Shown here one piece after another: positions 1 to 6,848 of a stretch of 33,379 nt of DNA (its first letter is position 1; every line of letters begins with the position of its first letter). The notes under the pieces are model-generated. The model was not told the origin of the DNA. It saw nothing but the letters and a program-made list of their open reading frames with translations, and did no database searches. The stretch is from Deltaproteobacteria bacterium (lineage in GTDB: Bacteria; Desulfobacterota; Dissulfuribacteria; Dissulfuribacterales; UBA3076), in the NCBI GenBank assembly GCA_003194495.1, contig PQXE01000017.1, positions 23,416-56,794 of the forward strand, given 5' to 3'. The translations under genes were made by a program, and so were the position numbers.

Positions 1-850
1 AGCGATAGAAGAGTTTGCCTCGCGACTTTGAGGTTCGTCGATTGAAGCGGAATGTAAACTCATCAAGGTAATAGTTGAGATGGGTTGATCGAACTGCTCC
101 CTGATAAGTGCCCAGTAACCAACGCTTCAAGAGGGCAATAATAAGATGAGCAATTGTCAGATCTTTGGAACCGACAACAATATGTTTGTATCCCATAGTA
201 GAAATTTCTTGATAACCGCTCCAACCATCAGTACGAATACAACTGCCTGCGTATACATGCGTTCTTATGAATTCATTAAGAACATCAGCCGAAGCATCAG
301 GTATATGCTGAAGACGAACTCTCCCTATTCTCTTGCCTGTTGCGGATATCTTGCTCTTATCCTCAACAGCAACTACTACCAAAGTCTTATTTTCAGCACC
401 GCGACCTCGCTTGCCAGAACGTTTGCCGCCAATGTAAGTTTCGTCGACTTCAACGGTTCCAGACAAGTTGTCACGACATGGCCTTACCATTGCGCGTCGC
501 AATTTATGCAGCCATCGCCAAGCCGTGTGATAGCTGCCCAAATCCAGAGTTCTTTGCAAGCCCAGCGCATTGGCTCCGTATTTCTGGTTTGTAATGTGCC
601 ACATCGCATCAAACCAAAGACGCAACGGTTTTCTCGTATCGTGAAAAAGAGTACCGGCTGTCACCGAGGTTTGGTGACAACACTTTCGGCACTCAAACAG
701 TCCTCGCGTAGTACGTCGCATTTCCTGACTACCGCATATAGGGCACTTAAATCCGTCCGGCCAGCGCAGGAAAATAAGATAGTCAATGCACGATTCCTCT
801 GTCGAGAAGCGCTCTCTGAATTCGGTAAGGTTCTTTGGAAAATCCTCCAT
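1..850 (-). CDS. IS1595-family (ISXO2-like) transposase, 3' end outside window
   Basis: The frame starts at ATG 850-848 on the minus strand. I walked it codon by codon to position 2 and found no stop, giving 283 visible codons; by comparison with copy B the full protein would be about 315 aa. The N-terminus carries the zinc-binding domain typical of the family: a WPDGFKCPICGS-like motif and a second CRKC pair. The join to the catalytic domain reads AMWHITNQKYGANALGLQ, the expected continuous family sequence. The catalytic core has the VDETYIGGK motif with the first catalytic Asp and a TDGW motif with the second. It is likely a functional DDE-type transposase. A long plus-strand frame over 146-925 is only its antisense shadow. 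Confidence 0.85.
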   Translation of the reverse strand, partial: MEDFPKNLTEFRERFSTEESCIDYLIFLRWPDGFKCPICGSQEMRRTTRGLFECRKCCHQTSVTAGTLFHDTRKPLRLWFDAMWHITNQKYGANALGLQRTLDLGSYHTAWRWLHKLRRAMVRPCRDNLSGTVEVDETYIGGKRSGKRGRGAENKTLVVVAVEDKSKISATGKRIGRVRLQHIPDASADVLNEFIRTHVYAGSCIRTDGWSGYQEISTMGYKHIVVGSKDLTIAHLIIALLKRWLLGTYQGAVRSTHLNYYLDEFTFRFNRRTSKSRGKLFYR

Positions 851-899
851 ATTTTATATACTACATATTGTGGTATCAGGAGTCAAGTGCATAGCCACG
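1..899 (-). mobile_element. IS1595-family insertion sequence, copy A (left end outside window)
   Basis: This is the right-hand part of an insertion sequence nearly identical to the complete copy at 1157-2217. Position 1 here aligns with 1324 there, and the two stay collinear to the shared terminal sequence atcaggagtcaagtgcatag followed by ccacg, ending at 899. The only length difference is 5 bp (see the pseudogene in copy B). The left terminal repeat and one target duplication lie outside the window. The sequence after 899 is ttgctcaa, which would be the other half of an 8-bp duplication if the insertion is intact. The transposase frame is open throughout, so this copy could mobilise both. 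Confidence 0.85.
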
Positions 900-965
900 T
901 TGCTCAATTCGCGAAATGCGACTAAACCGGCATCTTCCAGCACTCGCAGGTGGCGCGAGAATGCT

Positions 966-1140
966 TATATAGTGCCTGAACGAAAACCCACTCGAATGAT
1001 TCGTTGGGTTTCGCCTGCTGAAATTATATTTTTGTAAGTGCCTGATTTTAGTAGGTTGGGTTGAGGTACGAAACCCAACATAACCTTGCAGGCTCAACCC
1101 AACCTACAAGAAAACGGACTTTTCGTTCAGGCACTATATA
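966..1140. repeat. Palindromic MITE-like element between the two IS copies
   Basis: A 175-bp non-coding unit has perfect 21-bp terminal inverted repeats (966-986 and 1120-1140; each contains agtgcctgaacgaaaa or its complement). Two further perfect inverted pairs are nested inside: gttgggtttcg/cgaaacccaac (1003-1013 with 1069-1079) and gtaggttgggttgag/ctcaacccaacctac (1051-1065 with 1093-1107). The motif agtgcctga also appears internally near 1037. The ends abut TATA-rich DNA, which would suit a TA target duplication. The nested arms would fold into one long hairpin. The gtaggttgggttgag type of motif is known to me as a dispersed repeat in many bacterial genomes. No protein is encoded, so any movement would need a transposase in trans. 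Confidence 0.75.
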
Positions 1141-1156
1141 GCTATATTTACATATA

Positions 1157-2217
1157 CGTGGCTATGCACTTGACTCCTGATGGCACTATATATTGTGTTT
1201 GTCTTAAAATGGCACATCGTGCAACTCATTGGGAATTTTCGTGTTCATCTCTCCCAGAGTTGCTGTACCGCCAACGATTTTTTTGGTAATGCACAGGGTC
1301 AGCACGAACCGACTGCTGAACTGAGCGATAGAAGAGTTTGCCTCGCGACTTTGAGGTTCGTCGATTGAAGCGGAATGTAAACTCATCAAGGTAATAGTTG
1401 AGATGGGTTGATCGAACTGCTCCCTGATAAGTGCCGAGTAACCAACGCTTCAAGAGAGAAATAATAAGATGAGCAATTGTCAAATTCTTGGAACCGACAA
1501 CAACATGCTTGTATCCCATACTAGAAATCTCTTGATAACTACTCCAACCATCAGTACGAATACAACTACCTGCATATACATGCGTTCTTATGAACTCATT
1601 AAGAACATCAGCCGAAGCATCAGGTATATGCTGAAGACGAATTCTCCCTATTCCCTTGCCTGTTGCGGATATCTTGCTCTTATCCTCAACAGCAACTACT
1701 ACCAAAGTCTTATTTTGAGCACCGCGACCTCGTTTGCCAGAACGTTTGCCGCCAATGTAAGTTTCGTCGACTTCGACGGTTCCGGACAAGTTGTCACGAC
1801 CTGGCTTTACCATAGCGCGTCGCAATCTATGCAGCCATCGCCAAGCCGTGTGATAGCTGCCCAAATCCAGAGTTCTTTGCAAGCCCAACGCATTGGCTCC
1901 GTATTTCTGGAATGTGCCACATCGCATCAAACCAAAGACGCAACGGTTTTCTCGTATCGTGAAAAAGAGTACCGGCTGTCACCGAGGTTTGGTGACAACA
2001 CTTTCGGCACTCAAACAGTCCTCGCGTAGTACGTCGCATTTCCTGACTACCGCATATAGGGCACTTAAATCCGTCCGGCCAGCGCAGGAAAATAAGATAG
2101 TCAATGCACGATTCCTCTGTCGAGAAGCGCTCTCTGAATTCGGTAAGGTTCTTTGGAAAATCCTCCATATTTTATATACTACATATTGTGGTATCAGGAG
2201 TCAAGTGCATAGCCACG
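1157..2217 (-). mobile_element. Complete IS1595-family insertion sequence, copy B, with 8-bp target duplication
   Basis: A 1061-bp element is bounded by perfect 25-bp inverted repeats. The left end begins cgtggctatgcacttgactc at 1157, and the right end is its complement, finishing at 2217. The flanking 8-mer tacatata occurs directly at 1149-1156 and 2218-2225, a target duplication of the length expected for the IS1595 family. The intact duplication shows that the element arrived by simple transposition. Its transposase is frameshifted. It sits 16 bp from the right end of the palindromic repeat at 966-1140. Confidence 0.92.
1226..2168 (-). pseudogene. IS1595-family transposase, frameshifted by a 5-bp deletion
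   Basis: The N-terminal part (2168 down to about 1917) encodes the zinc-binding domain of an IS1595 transposase with WPDGFKCPICGS and CRKC motifs. The C-terminal part (about 1916 to 1226) encodes the catalytic domain with VDETYIGGK, RTDGW and a YLDEFTFRFNRR motif carrying the likely third acidic residue. They are in different frames. Where copy A reads ggtttgtaatgtg (about 586-598), this copy reads ggaatgtg (about 1909-1916), so 5 bp are missing. Copy A gives the continuous family sequence, so the lesion is a deletion here. The protein is presumably inactive, although the ends could still be mobilised by copy A. Confidence 0.88.
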
Positions 2218-2485
2218 TACATATATTGTAAATCATGGGTTAATCGAATACCGACATTTTTCAGCCGATTGCTATTGTCAGGGCCTGTTGGCCGAAACAA
2301 AAATCAGTGTTACCCGTTTGGCGATTCGGCGCAGGTGCGGTATAGTAATAATAGTAAGCAGCTAAAGTGCTTATCAGACAAAATTTTCTTAAGGGTTGAC
2401 AAACAGCATATTATGTTGACAGATATTATTACATGACGTTTTTTGTCACCCTGTTCTACTGAGCAACAAAAGGAAGGAATTATTT

Positions 2486-2560
2486 ATGAAAAATACCTTT
2501 TGTGCCGATTTTAATAAAGGACAACCGGCTGCCAAAGGCAAGAAAGGAGGAGAACTATGA
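2486..2560 (+). CDS. Possible 24-aa leader ORF
   Basis: The ATG at 2486 is preceded by a strong purine-rich ribosome site (aaggaagga, 2470-2478). The predicted peptide is short and basic near its C-terminus, beginning MKNTFCADFNKGQ and ending KKGGEL. Its last codons overlap a second strong ribosome site (aaggagga) and the ATG at 2557, whose frame stops after seven codons inside the inverted repeat at 2569-2660. This is either a small regulatory or leader peptide, or the remains of a gene disrupted by the repeat. I recognise no family. Support is only the ribosome site and the position upstream of ppsA. Confidence 0.3.
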   Translation: MKNTFCADFNKGQPAAKGKKGGEL

Positions 2561-2568
2561 CTTGTGTG

Positions 2569-2660
2569 ATTAGCTATTAGCCGTTAGGTTTTAGCTTAAC
2601 AGACCGTTTTTATACAAAGTTTTTTGCCTAACAGCTAATGGCTAACGGCTAATAGCTAAT
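2569..2660. repeat. Inverted repeat with perfect 19-bp arms
   Basis: The arms attagctattagccgttag (2569-2587) and its exact complement (2642-2660) flank a 54-bp loop that is rich in T runs. The loop contains partial further copies of the taatggctaa theme next to the right arm. This taatagctaatggc-type sequence is a dispersed palindromic repeat style seen in several environmental lineages. It could form a hairpin in the ppsA leader transcript. No coding content. Confidence 0.65.
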
Positions 2661-2794
2661 GGCTGGCATCCGTCTATGTTGAAAAAGTAAACTACATAAT
2701 GAAGGATGCCATATGTTGGCCTTTCATTATCCTAGATCCGACAAAATGGACAGGCAGAGTCAAAACCGACGCTAAAAGCAAAGGAGCACTAGTT

Positions 2795-5224
2795 ATGAAT
2801 GATACGCCATTTATTCTCTGGTTCAATGAAATTGGGATCAAAGACGTACCTTTGGTAGGCGGGAAAAATGCATCTCTCGGCGAGATGTATCGGCATCTAA
2901 CTGAAAAGGGTGTGATGGTGCCGAACGGCTTTGCAATCACGGCTGATGCATACAAACATCTCCTGAAAGAGGCTGGTATCGAGCAGGCCATACGGGATGC
3001 TCTTGATGGATTGGATACCCACGATATTGCCGATCTTGGCAAAAGAGGGGAAAAGGTCAGGAGCATAATTCTAAATGGCAAGTTTCCTGAAGACCTGGAG
3101 AAGGCTATCAATAACTCATATTCCATGATGGAAAAGATCTACGGCAAGGATGTCGATGTTGCCGTAAGATCATCAGCCACTGCCGAGGACCTTCCTGACG
3201 CATCCTTTGCCGGGCAGCAGGACACCTATCTCAATATCAGGGGGCCGGAGCAGCTCCTTGAAGCCTGCCATCGCTGCTTTGCCAGCCTGTTTACCAACCG
3301 GGCCATTTCCTATCGCCAAGACAAGGGGTTCGGGCATTTCGATGTCTATCTCTCCATAGTAATCCAGAAAATGATTCGCAGTGACAGTTCCAGCGCCGGA
3401 GTCATATTTACTATAGACACTGAGAGCGGTTTTGAGGATGTGGTCTATATTACCGGGGCCTGGGGCCTGGGTGAAAACGTAGTTCAGGGCGCAGTAAACC
3501 CCGATGAGTTTTATGTCTTCAAGCCTACCATGAAAGAAGGTTATAGCCCGGTGGTGAGCAAAAGTCTTGGACTCAAACAGAAAAAGATGATCTATACCAG
3601 TGATCCGAAAAATCCGGTGAAAAACGTAGCCACTTCAGACGAAGAGCGTCACCATTTTGTCCTATCGGATGAGGAACTGGTTACCTTGGCCAAATGGTCA
3701 TGCATCATAGAGGATCACTACGGCAAGGCAATGGACATCGAATGGGCCAAGGACGGCGACGGAGAAAAGGTCGGCACAGGTGGGCTTTTCATCGTTCAGG
3801 CCAGACCTGAGACGGTTCATTCCCAGAAGGACCGCAACTTCATGGAGACCTATCGCCTTAAAGAGACCGGAGAAGTCCTGGCCACTGGAAAATCCGTTGG
3901 TGCCAAGATAAGCCAGGGCAAGGTCAATATTATCGAGGACGCCGGCAAAATCCTTGAATTCAAGGAGGGTGAGGTACTGGTTACCGACATGACCGATCCG
4001 GACTGGGAACCCATCATGAAAATCGCTTCCGCCATTGTCACGAACCGGGGCGGACGCACCTGCCATGCAGCCATAGTATCCAGGGAGCTGGGCATCACTT
4101 GCATTGTGGGCACTGAGGACGGTACTGAAAAGGTTTTCACGGGTCAGGAGGTCACAGTGTCCTGCGCAGAGGGAGAAGAAGGACAGATATACAAAGGACT
4201 CCTGGATTTTGAAGTCGAGCGTATTGATTTCAGTGAGGTGCCCAAGACCAAGACACACATCATGATGAATGTCGGCATCCCGGAACAGGCATTTACCCAA
4301 GGGCAGATCCCTAACGAAGGAGTAGGGCTTGCGCGCCTTGAATTTATCATCAACTCCCATATAGGTATCCATCCCCTTGCCCTGCTCAACTATGCGGAAT
4401 TAAAGGAAAAGGCCGCATCTGACCAAGAGATTGCAGAAGTGATAGAGGCTATTGACGCAAAGACCGTGGCCTATGACGACAAGACCAAGTTCTTTGTGGA
4501 TACGCTGGCCCAGGGTGTGGCTACCATCGGAGCAGGTTTTTATCCCAACGATGTCGTTGTGCGCATGTCGGATTTCAAAAGCAACGAATACGCCAATTTG
4601 ATCGGTGGACACCAGTACGAGCCTGTTGAAAGCAATCCGATGATCGGGTGGCGCGGCGCCTCCCGTTACTATGCAGAGTCCTTTGAGCCTGCCTTTGCCC
4701 TGGAGTGCGAGGCACTCAAGAAAGTACGCAACACCATGGGCCTTACAAACGTAAAGGTCATGATCCCATTCTGCCGTACTGTTGAAGAGGGCAAGCAGGT
4801 CATTGAAGTCATGAAAAAACATGGCCTGGTTCAGGGTGAAAACGGCCTGGAGGTCTATGTCATGTGCGAGATCCCGAGCAATGTTATCCTTGCGGATCAA
4901 TTTGCCGAGGTCTTTGACGGCTTTTCCATAGGATCGAATGACCTGACGCAGCTCACCCTCGGGCTTGATCGCGACTCTGAACTCGTATCCCATATCTATG
5001 ACGAGCGCAACGAGGCGGTAAAACGTCTGGTCAGACAGGTCATAGACACTGCAAAAAAGGCAAATTGCAAGATCGGCATATGCGGCCAGGCCCCAAGTGA
5101 CTTCCCTGATTTTGCGGCCTTTTTGGTTGAATGCGGCATAGACTCAATGAGCCTAACACCTGACACCGCAGTCAAAACCAGACTGATAGTGGCTGAAAAG
5201 GAAAAGGAACTCGGAATCAAATAA
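2795..5224 (+). CDS. ppsA: Phosphoenolpyruvate synthase (pyruvate, water dikinase)
   Basis: An 809-aa enzyme that converts pyruvate, ATP and water to phosphoenolpyruvate, AMP and phosphate, the entry step of gluconeogenesis from pyruvate. The ATG at 2795 is chosen because aaggag lies 8 nt upstream and because family similarity begins there with LVGGKNASLGEMY. The N-terminal ATP-binding domain has RSSATAEDLPDASFAGQQDT. The swivelling phosphohistidine domain has GGRTCHAAIVSREL, with His at residue 424 (His421 in the E. coli enzyme). The C-terminal TIM barrel carries GSNDLTQLTLG and ICGQAPSD with the catalytic Cys near 763. Length matches PpsA (about 790 aa) rather than pyruvate phosphate dikinase (about 880-910). 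All key motifs are present, so it should be active. It stands alone between a repeat-containing leader and a terminator. Confidence 0.95.
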   Translation: MNDTPFILWFNEIGIKDVPLVGGKNASLGEMYRHLTEKGVMVPNGFAITADAYKHLLKEAGIEQAIRDALDGLDTHDIADLGKRGEKVRSIILNGKFPEDLEKAINNSYSMMEKIYGKDVDVAVRSSATAEDLPDASFAGQQDTYLNIRGPEQLLEACHRCFASLFTNRAISYRQDKGFGHFDVYLSIVIQKMIRSDSSSAGVIFTIDTESGFEDVVYITGAWGLGENVVQGAVNPDEFYVFKPTMKEGYSPVVSKSLGLKQKKMIYTSDPKNPVKNVATSDEERHHFVLSDEELVTLAKWSCIIEDHYGKAMDIEWAKDGDGEKVGTGGLFIVQARPETVHSQKDRNFMETYRLKETGEVLATGKSVGAKISQGKVNIIEDAGKILEFKEGEVLVTDMTDPDWEPIMKIASAIVTNRGGRTCHAAIVSRELGITCIVGTEDGTEKVFTGQEVTVSCAEGEEGQIYKGLLDFEVERIDFSEVPKTKTHIMMNVGIPEQAFTQGQIPNEGVGLARLEFIINSHIGIHPLALLNYAELKEKAASDQEIAEVIEAIDAKTVAYDDKTKFFVDTLAQGVATIGAGFYPNDVVVRMSDFKSNEYANLIGGHQYEPVESNPMIGWRGASRYYAESFEPAFALECEALKKVRNTMGLTNVKVMIPFCRTVEEGKQVIEVMKKHGLVQGENGLEVYVMCEIPSNVILADQFAEVFDGFSIGSNDLTQLTLGLDRDSELVSHIYDERNEAVKRLVRQVIDTAKKANCKIGICGQAPSDFPDFAAFLVECGIDSMSLTPDTAVKTRLIVAEKEKELGIK

Positions 5225-5254
5225 GAAAAGGGGTAACAGTTCACCCAATTCTAT

Positions 5255-5329
5255 TTACCGCAGAGAACGCGGAGGCCGCAAAGAAAAAAGTTTTTTTGTT
5301 TATCTTCTCTTTGCGATCTCTGCAGTGAA
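5255..5329. repeat. Imperfect palindromic dispersed-type repeat
   Basis: An imperfect inverted repeat: ttaccgcagagaacgc on the left pairs with gcgatctctgcagtga on the right with few mismatches, around a core of A and T runs. Sequences of the form gcagagaacgcggag...ctttgcgatctctgc are common intergenic repeats in several environmental bacterial lineages. It lies between the ppsA stop and the terminator at 5338. No protein is encoded. Confidence 0.5.
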
Positions 5330-5337
5330 CTATTACG

Positions 5338-5373
5338 AAAAGGGCGGTGGTAGCTGGAACCACCGCCCTTTTT
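5338..5373 (+). terminator. Strong intrinsic terminator after ppsA
   Basis: A perfect 14-bp stem (aaaagggcggtggt with accaccgccctttt, 5338-5351 and 5359-5372) closes a 7-nt loop and ends in a T run (5368-5373). The A run on the 5' side and T run on the 3' side make it potentially bidirectional. It separates ppsA from the injection-system side of the window. Confidence 0.88.
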
Positions 5374-5564
5374 CACCATTTTTTCAGCACAGCCAGGTCC
5401 CATATCGTAACCGTTCACACTGCTATCGGTCTCATTATTTCCATGAAGGGCCAAACCGGTCTCACACCGAATTCCATTACGGCAGCAATGATAGCCAGTG
5501 ATCTGCACTGATTATCATTATTTTCAAATTATTGTTGGAAACAAGTTTGCAGATACCGCTTTTA

Positions 5565-5592
5565 TTGACAAGCTGAACTGCCGGGATATTAT
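5565..5592 (+). promoter_or_regulatory. Sigma70-like promoter candidate
   Basis: TTGACA at 5565-5570 and TATTAT at 5587-5592 are separated by 16 bp. That is a perfect -35 and a five-of-six -10 for a housekeeping sigma factor. Predicted transcription would begin near 5599 and run rightward towards the DUF3467-like gene at 6223 and possibly the injection-system operon. No terminator-like hairpin with a T run is obvious between the two. Whether it drives a long leader or a small RNA cannot be decided from sequence. Confidence 0.45.
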
Positions 5593-5906
5593 GTCAGTCA
5601 CGATATAGACCTGTCTTATTGCCCCTAAATAGCGGCAAGACGTTGCACCTTGCATCAAGTACCACTTCAACGCAGATTATGGATGCGGAGGTGAATAACA
5701 ATAAATGATATTCTAAATTATCTTATCAGCAGAATAGTGTAACACTGTAACCCTTGGCTGTGACATAATGGTGTGACACCTCAGGCATCCGTTTACCCGC
5801 TCTCTCCCATTCCGGTTAACTCAGCGATTTCCCATATCTTATTTGCACTTCACCCTATCCCTTTGCGCCTTCGCACTCCCTATTTTATACCGAGTCAACC
5901 TGAAAT

Positions 5907-5928
5907 GTGTAACATTACCCTGTTACAC
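5907..5928. promoter_or_regulatory. Operator-like palindrome
   Basis: Perfect 8-bp arms gtgtaaca and tgttacac flank a 6-bp spacer. The same TGTnACA core occurs as shorter palindromes at 5736-5746 and 5770-5780. The repetition within 200 bp suggests binding sites for a dimeric regulator, which I cannot name. They lie downstream of the promoter-like site at 5565 and upstream of 6223. Confidence 0.35.
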
Positions 5929-6222
5929 TTCCCGTATAATGAGCTCATGCCCAAATGACCACATCCCACCAAAACCCTTGCCCTGTCTACATTTGCGGAT
6001 GAAGCCCCATGACTAGTAACTCCTGGCACCCATTTTGCTGATATGTTGAGCTGAAGCAGCGCCAGCTTTAAATCAGGAAGGCAACCCCCTTTTCCTCTGC
6101 CACAGAGTAAAGTGTCTGTGTCCGTATGTGTGGGTCTGTGGCTAATTGAATAACGGGCTTAATCGTTAACTTTCGATGTGCTCTGCTTGAATCGACTAAA
6201 TTCATGAAACATCGAGACCTGA

Positions 6223-6498
6223 ATGAACCATAAACGTGAAATCCCACGGGATACCAGAAAGCTTGAGGGACGATATGCCAACTACTTCAAAGTAGGCCAT
6301 AACGCATTCGAGTTCGTGCTGGACGCCGGCCAGTTCTACCTTGAAAGTGAAGAGGCAGAGCTTTGCGCCAGGATAATCACGCCCCCGATTTATGCGAAAA
6401 CACTGTTAGAAATTCTGCGAGAGTCCATTGAGCGGTATGAACAGGCCTTCGGGGTTATACCAAGTGAGGATGACAAAGGTGTTGAGCATAGCTGGTGA
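6223..6498 (+). CDS. DUF3467-like small protein
   Basis: A 91-aa soluble protein without signal peptide or membrane segment. The central pattern GRYANYFKVGHNAFEFVLD followed by GQFY, then an ARIITPPIYAKTLLEILRESI helix, fits the DUF3467 family as I know it: small proteins with a beta-strand pair followed by a helix. The biochemical function of the family is not established. The ATG lies in a poor ribosome context, and an earlier in-frame start is not obvious. It is the nearest upstream gene to the injection-system operon, separated from the sheath gene by 350 bp. It may be an accessory of that locus, but this rests only on position. Confidence 0.7.
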   Translation: MNHKREIPRDTRKLEGRYANYFKVGHNAFEFVLDAGQFYLESEEAELCARIITPPIYAKTLLEILRESIERYEQAFGVIPSEDDKGVEHSW

Positions 6499-6848
6499 GG
6501 AAAATTGATTTCCCAACTCGCCTCCAGTGATAAAAAGAGGTTTCCTTGAGAGGAGGACAGAGGTTGACCGAAAAGATTAAGTGGATGCTGAACATCCGGG
6601 TTATCCAGGGACGTAACCGTTCACACTCCCTGGCAGCCGACAGGCTTTTGCAGGGTTTCAACCGCAGACAAGGTTGCACCAAAAGGCGTATTCTCAATGG
6701 ATTGTGCTTTGAAACCCGAAGAAGGCTGTTGGCTGTCTAGTGGGGGGAAGTGAATGATTATCCAGGGACCGAGGATACCGACGTCCTAATATCCATAATG
6801 ATGTCTATGAAAAAATCAAGGTTGTAATTTAAGGAAGGAGGATTTCCA
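6499..6848 (+). other. Gap before the sheath gene; possible small ORF 6546-6740
   Basis: A 350-bp gap with one open frame of 64 codons (6546-6740). The ATG of that frame overlaps the purine-rich sequence gaggaggacagagg, and a TTG at 6564 would fit that ribosome site better. The product is short, arginine-rich and unlike any family I know. The DNA carries structured repeats: ttatccagggac occurs at 6601-6612 and 6758-6769, ccaggga/tccctgg forms a hairpin near 6605-6634, and cgtaaccgttcacact repeats a sequence at 5406. I regard the ORF as doubtful and the region as mainly leader or repeat DNA. The sheath ribosome site aaggaaggagg lies at the right edge (about 6832-6842). Confidence 0.4.

Larger units (their letters stand above)
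2226..2794 (+). other. Leader region upstream of ppsA
   Basis: A 569-bp stretch without a recognisable conserved gene. It contains a TTGACA hexamer at 2396-2401 (and another at 2416-2421) without a well-spaced -10, so I do not call a promoter. It also holds a possible 24-codon ORF with a good ribosome site (2486-2560), a second Shine-Dalgarno plus ATG immediately after it, a 19-bp inverted repeat (2569-2660), and then the ppsA ribosome site. A frame open upstream from 2699 into ppsA is unlikely to be translated, because family similarity starts only at 2795. Confidence 0.5.
5374..6222. other. 849-bp intergenic region with regulatory-like sequence
   Basis: No convincing gene. A 61-codon plus-strand frame at 5773-5958 has no ribosome site and no recognisable family. 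The region contains a promoter-like pair at 5565-5592, short TGT-N-ACA palindromes at 5736-5746 (agtgtaacact) and 5770-5780 (ggtgtgacacc), a longer gtgtaaca/tgttacac palindrome at 5907-5928, and a 16-bp sequence (cgtaaccgttcacact, 5406-5421) repeated at 6612-6627. It is the likely control region for what lies to the right, although 620 nt separate the promoter-like site from the first gene. Confidence 0.5.

Noticed and set aside
146..925. 259-codon plus-strand reading frame
   Set aside because: It is the antisense of the open IS1595 transposase frame, and the same shadow appears over copy B.
1..2217. Composite transposon formed by the two IS copies
   Set aside because: Only about 257 bp of non-coding repeat DNA lies between them, copy B has its own target duplication, and no passenger gene is present.
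2396..2430. Promoter built on the TTGACA at 2396 or 2416
   Set aside because: No -10 hexamer of reasonable quality at 15-19 bp spacing from either.
2699..2794. Upstream extension of ppsA from ATG 2699
   Set aside because: No ribosome site at 2699, and family similarity starts at 2795, where a good aaggag site is positioned.
5773..5958. 61-codon ORF in the intergenic region
   Set aside because: No ribosome site, no family pattern, and it overlaps operator-like palindromes.
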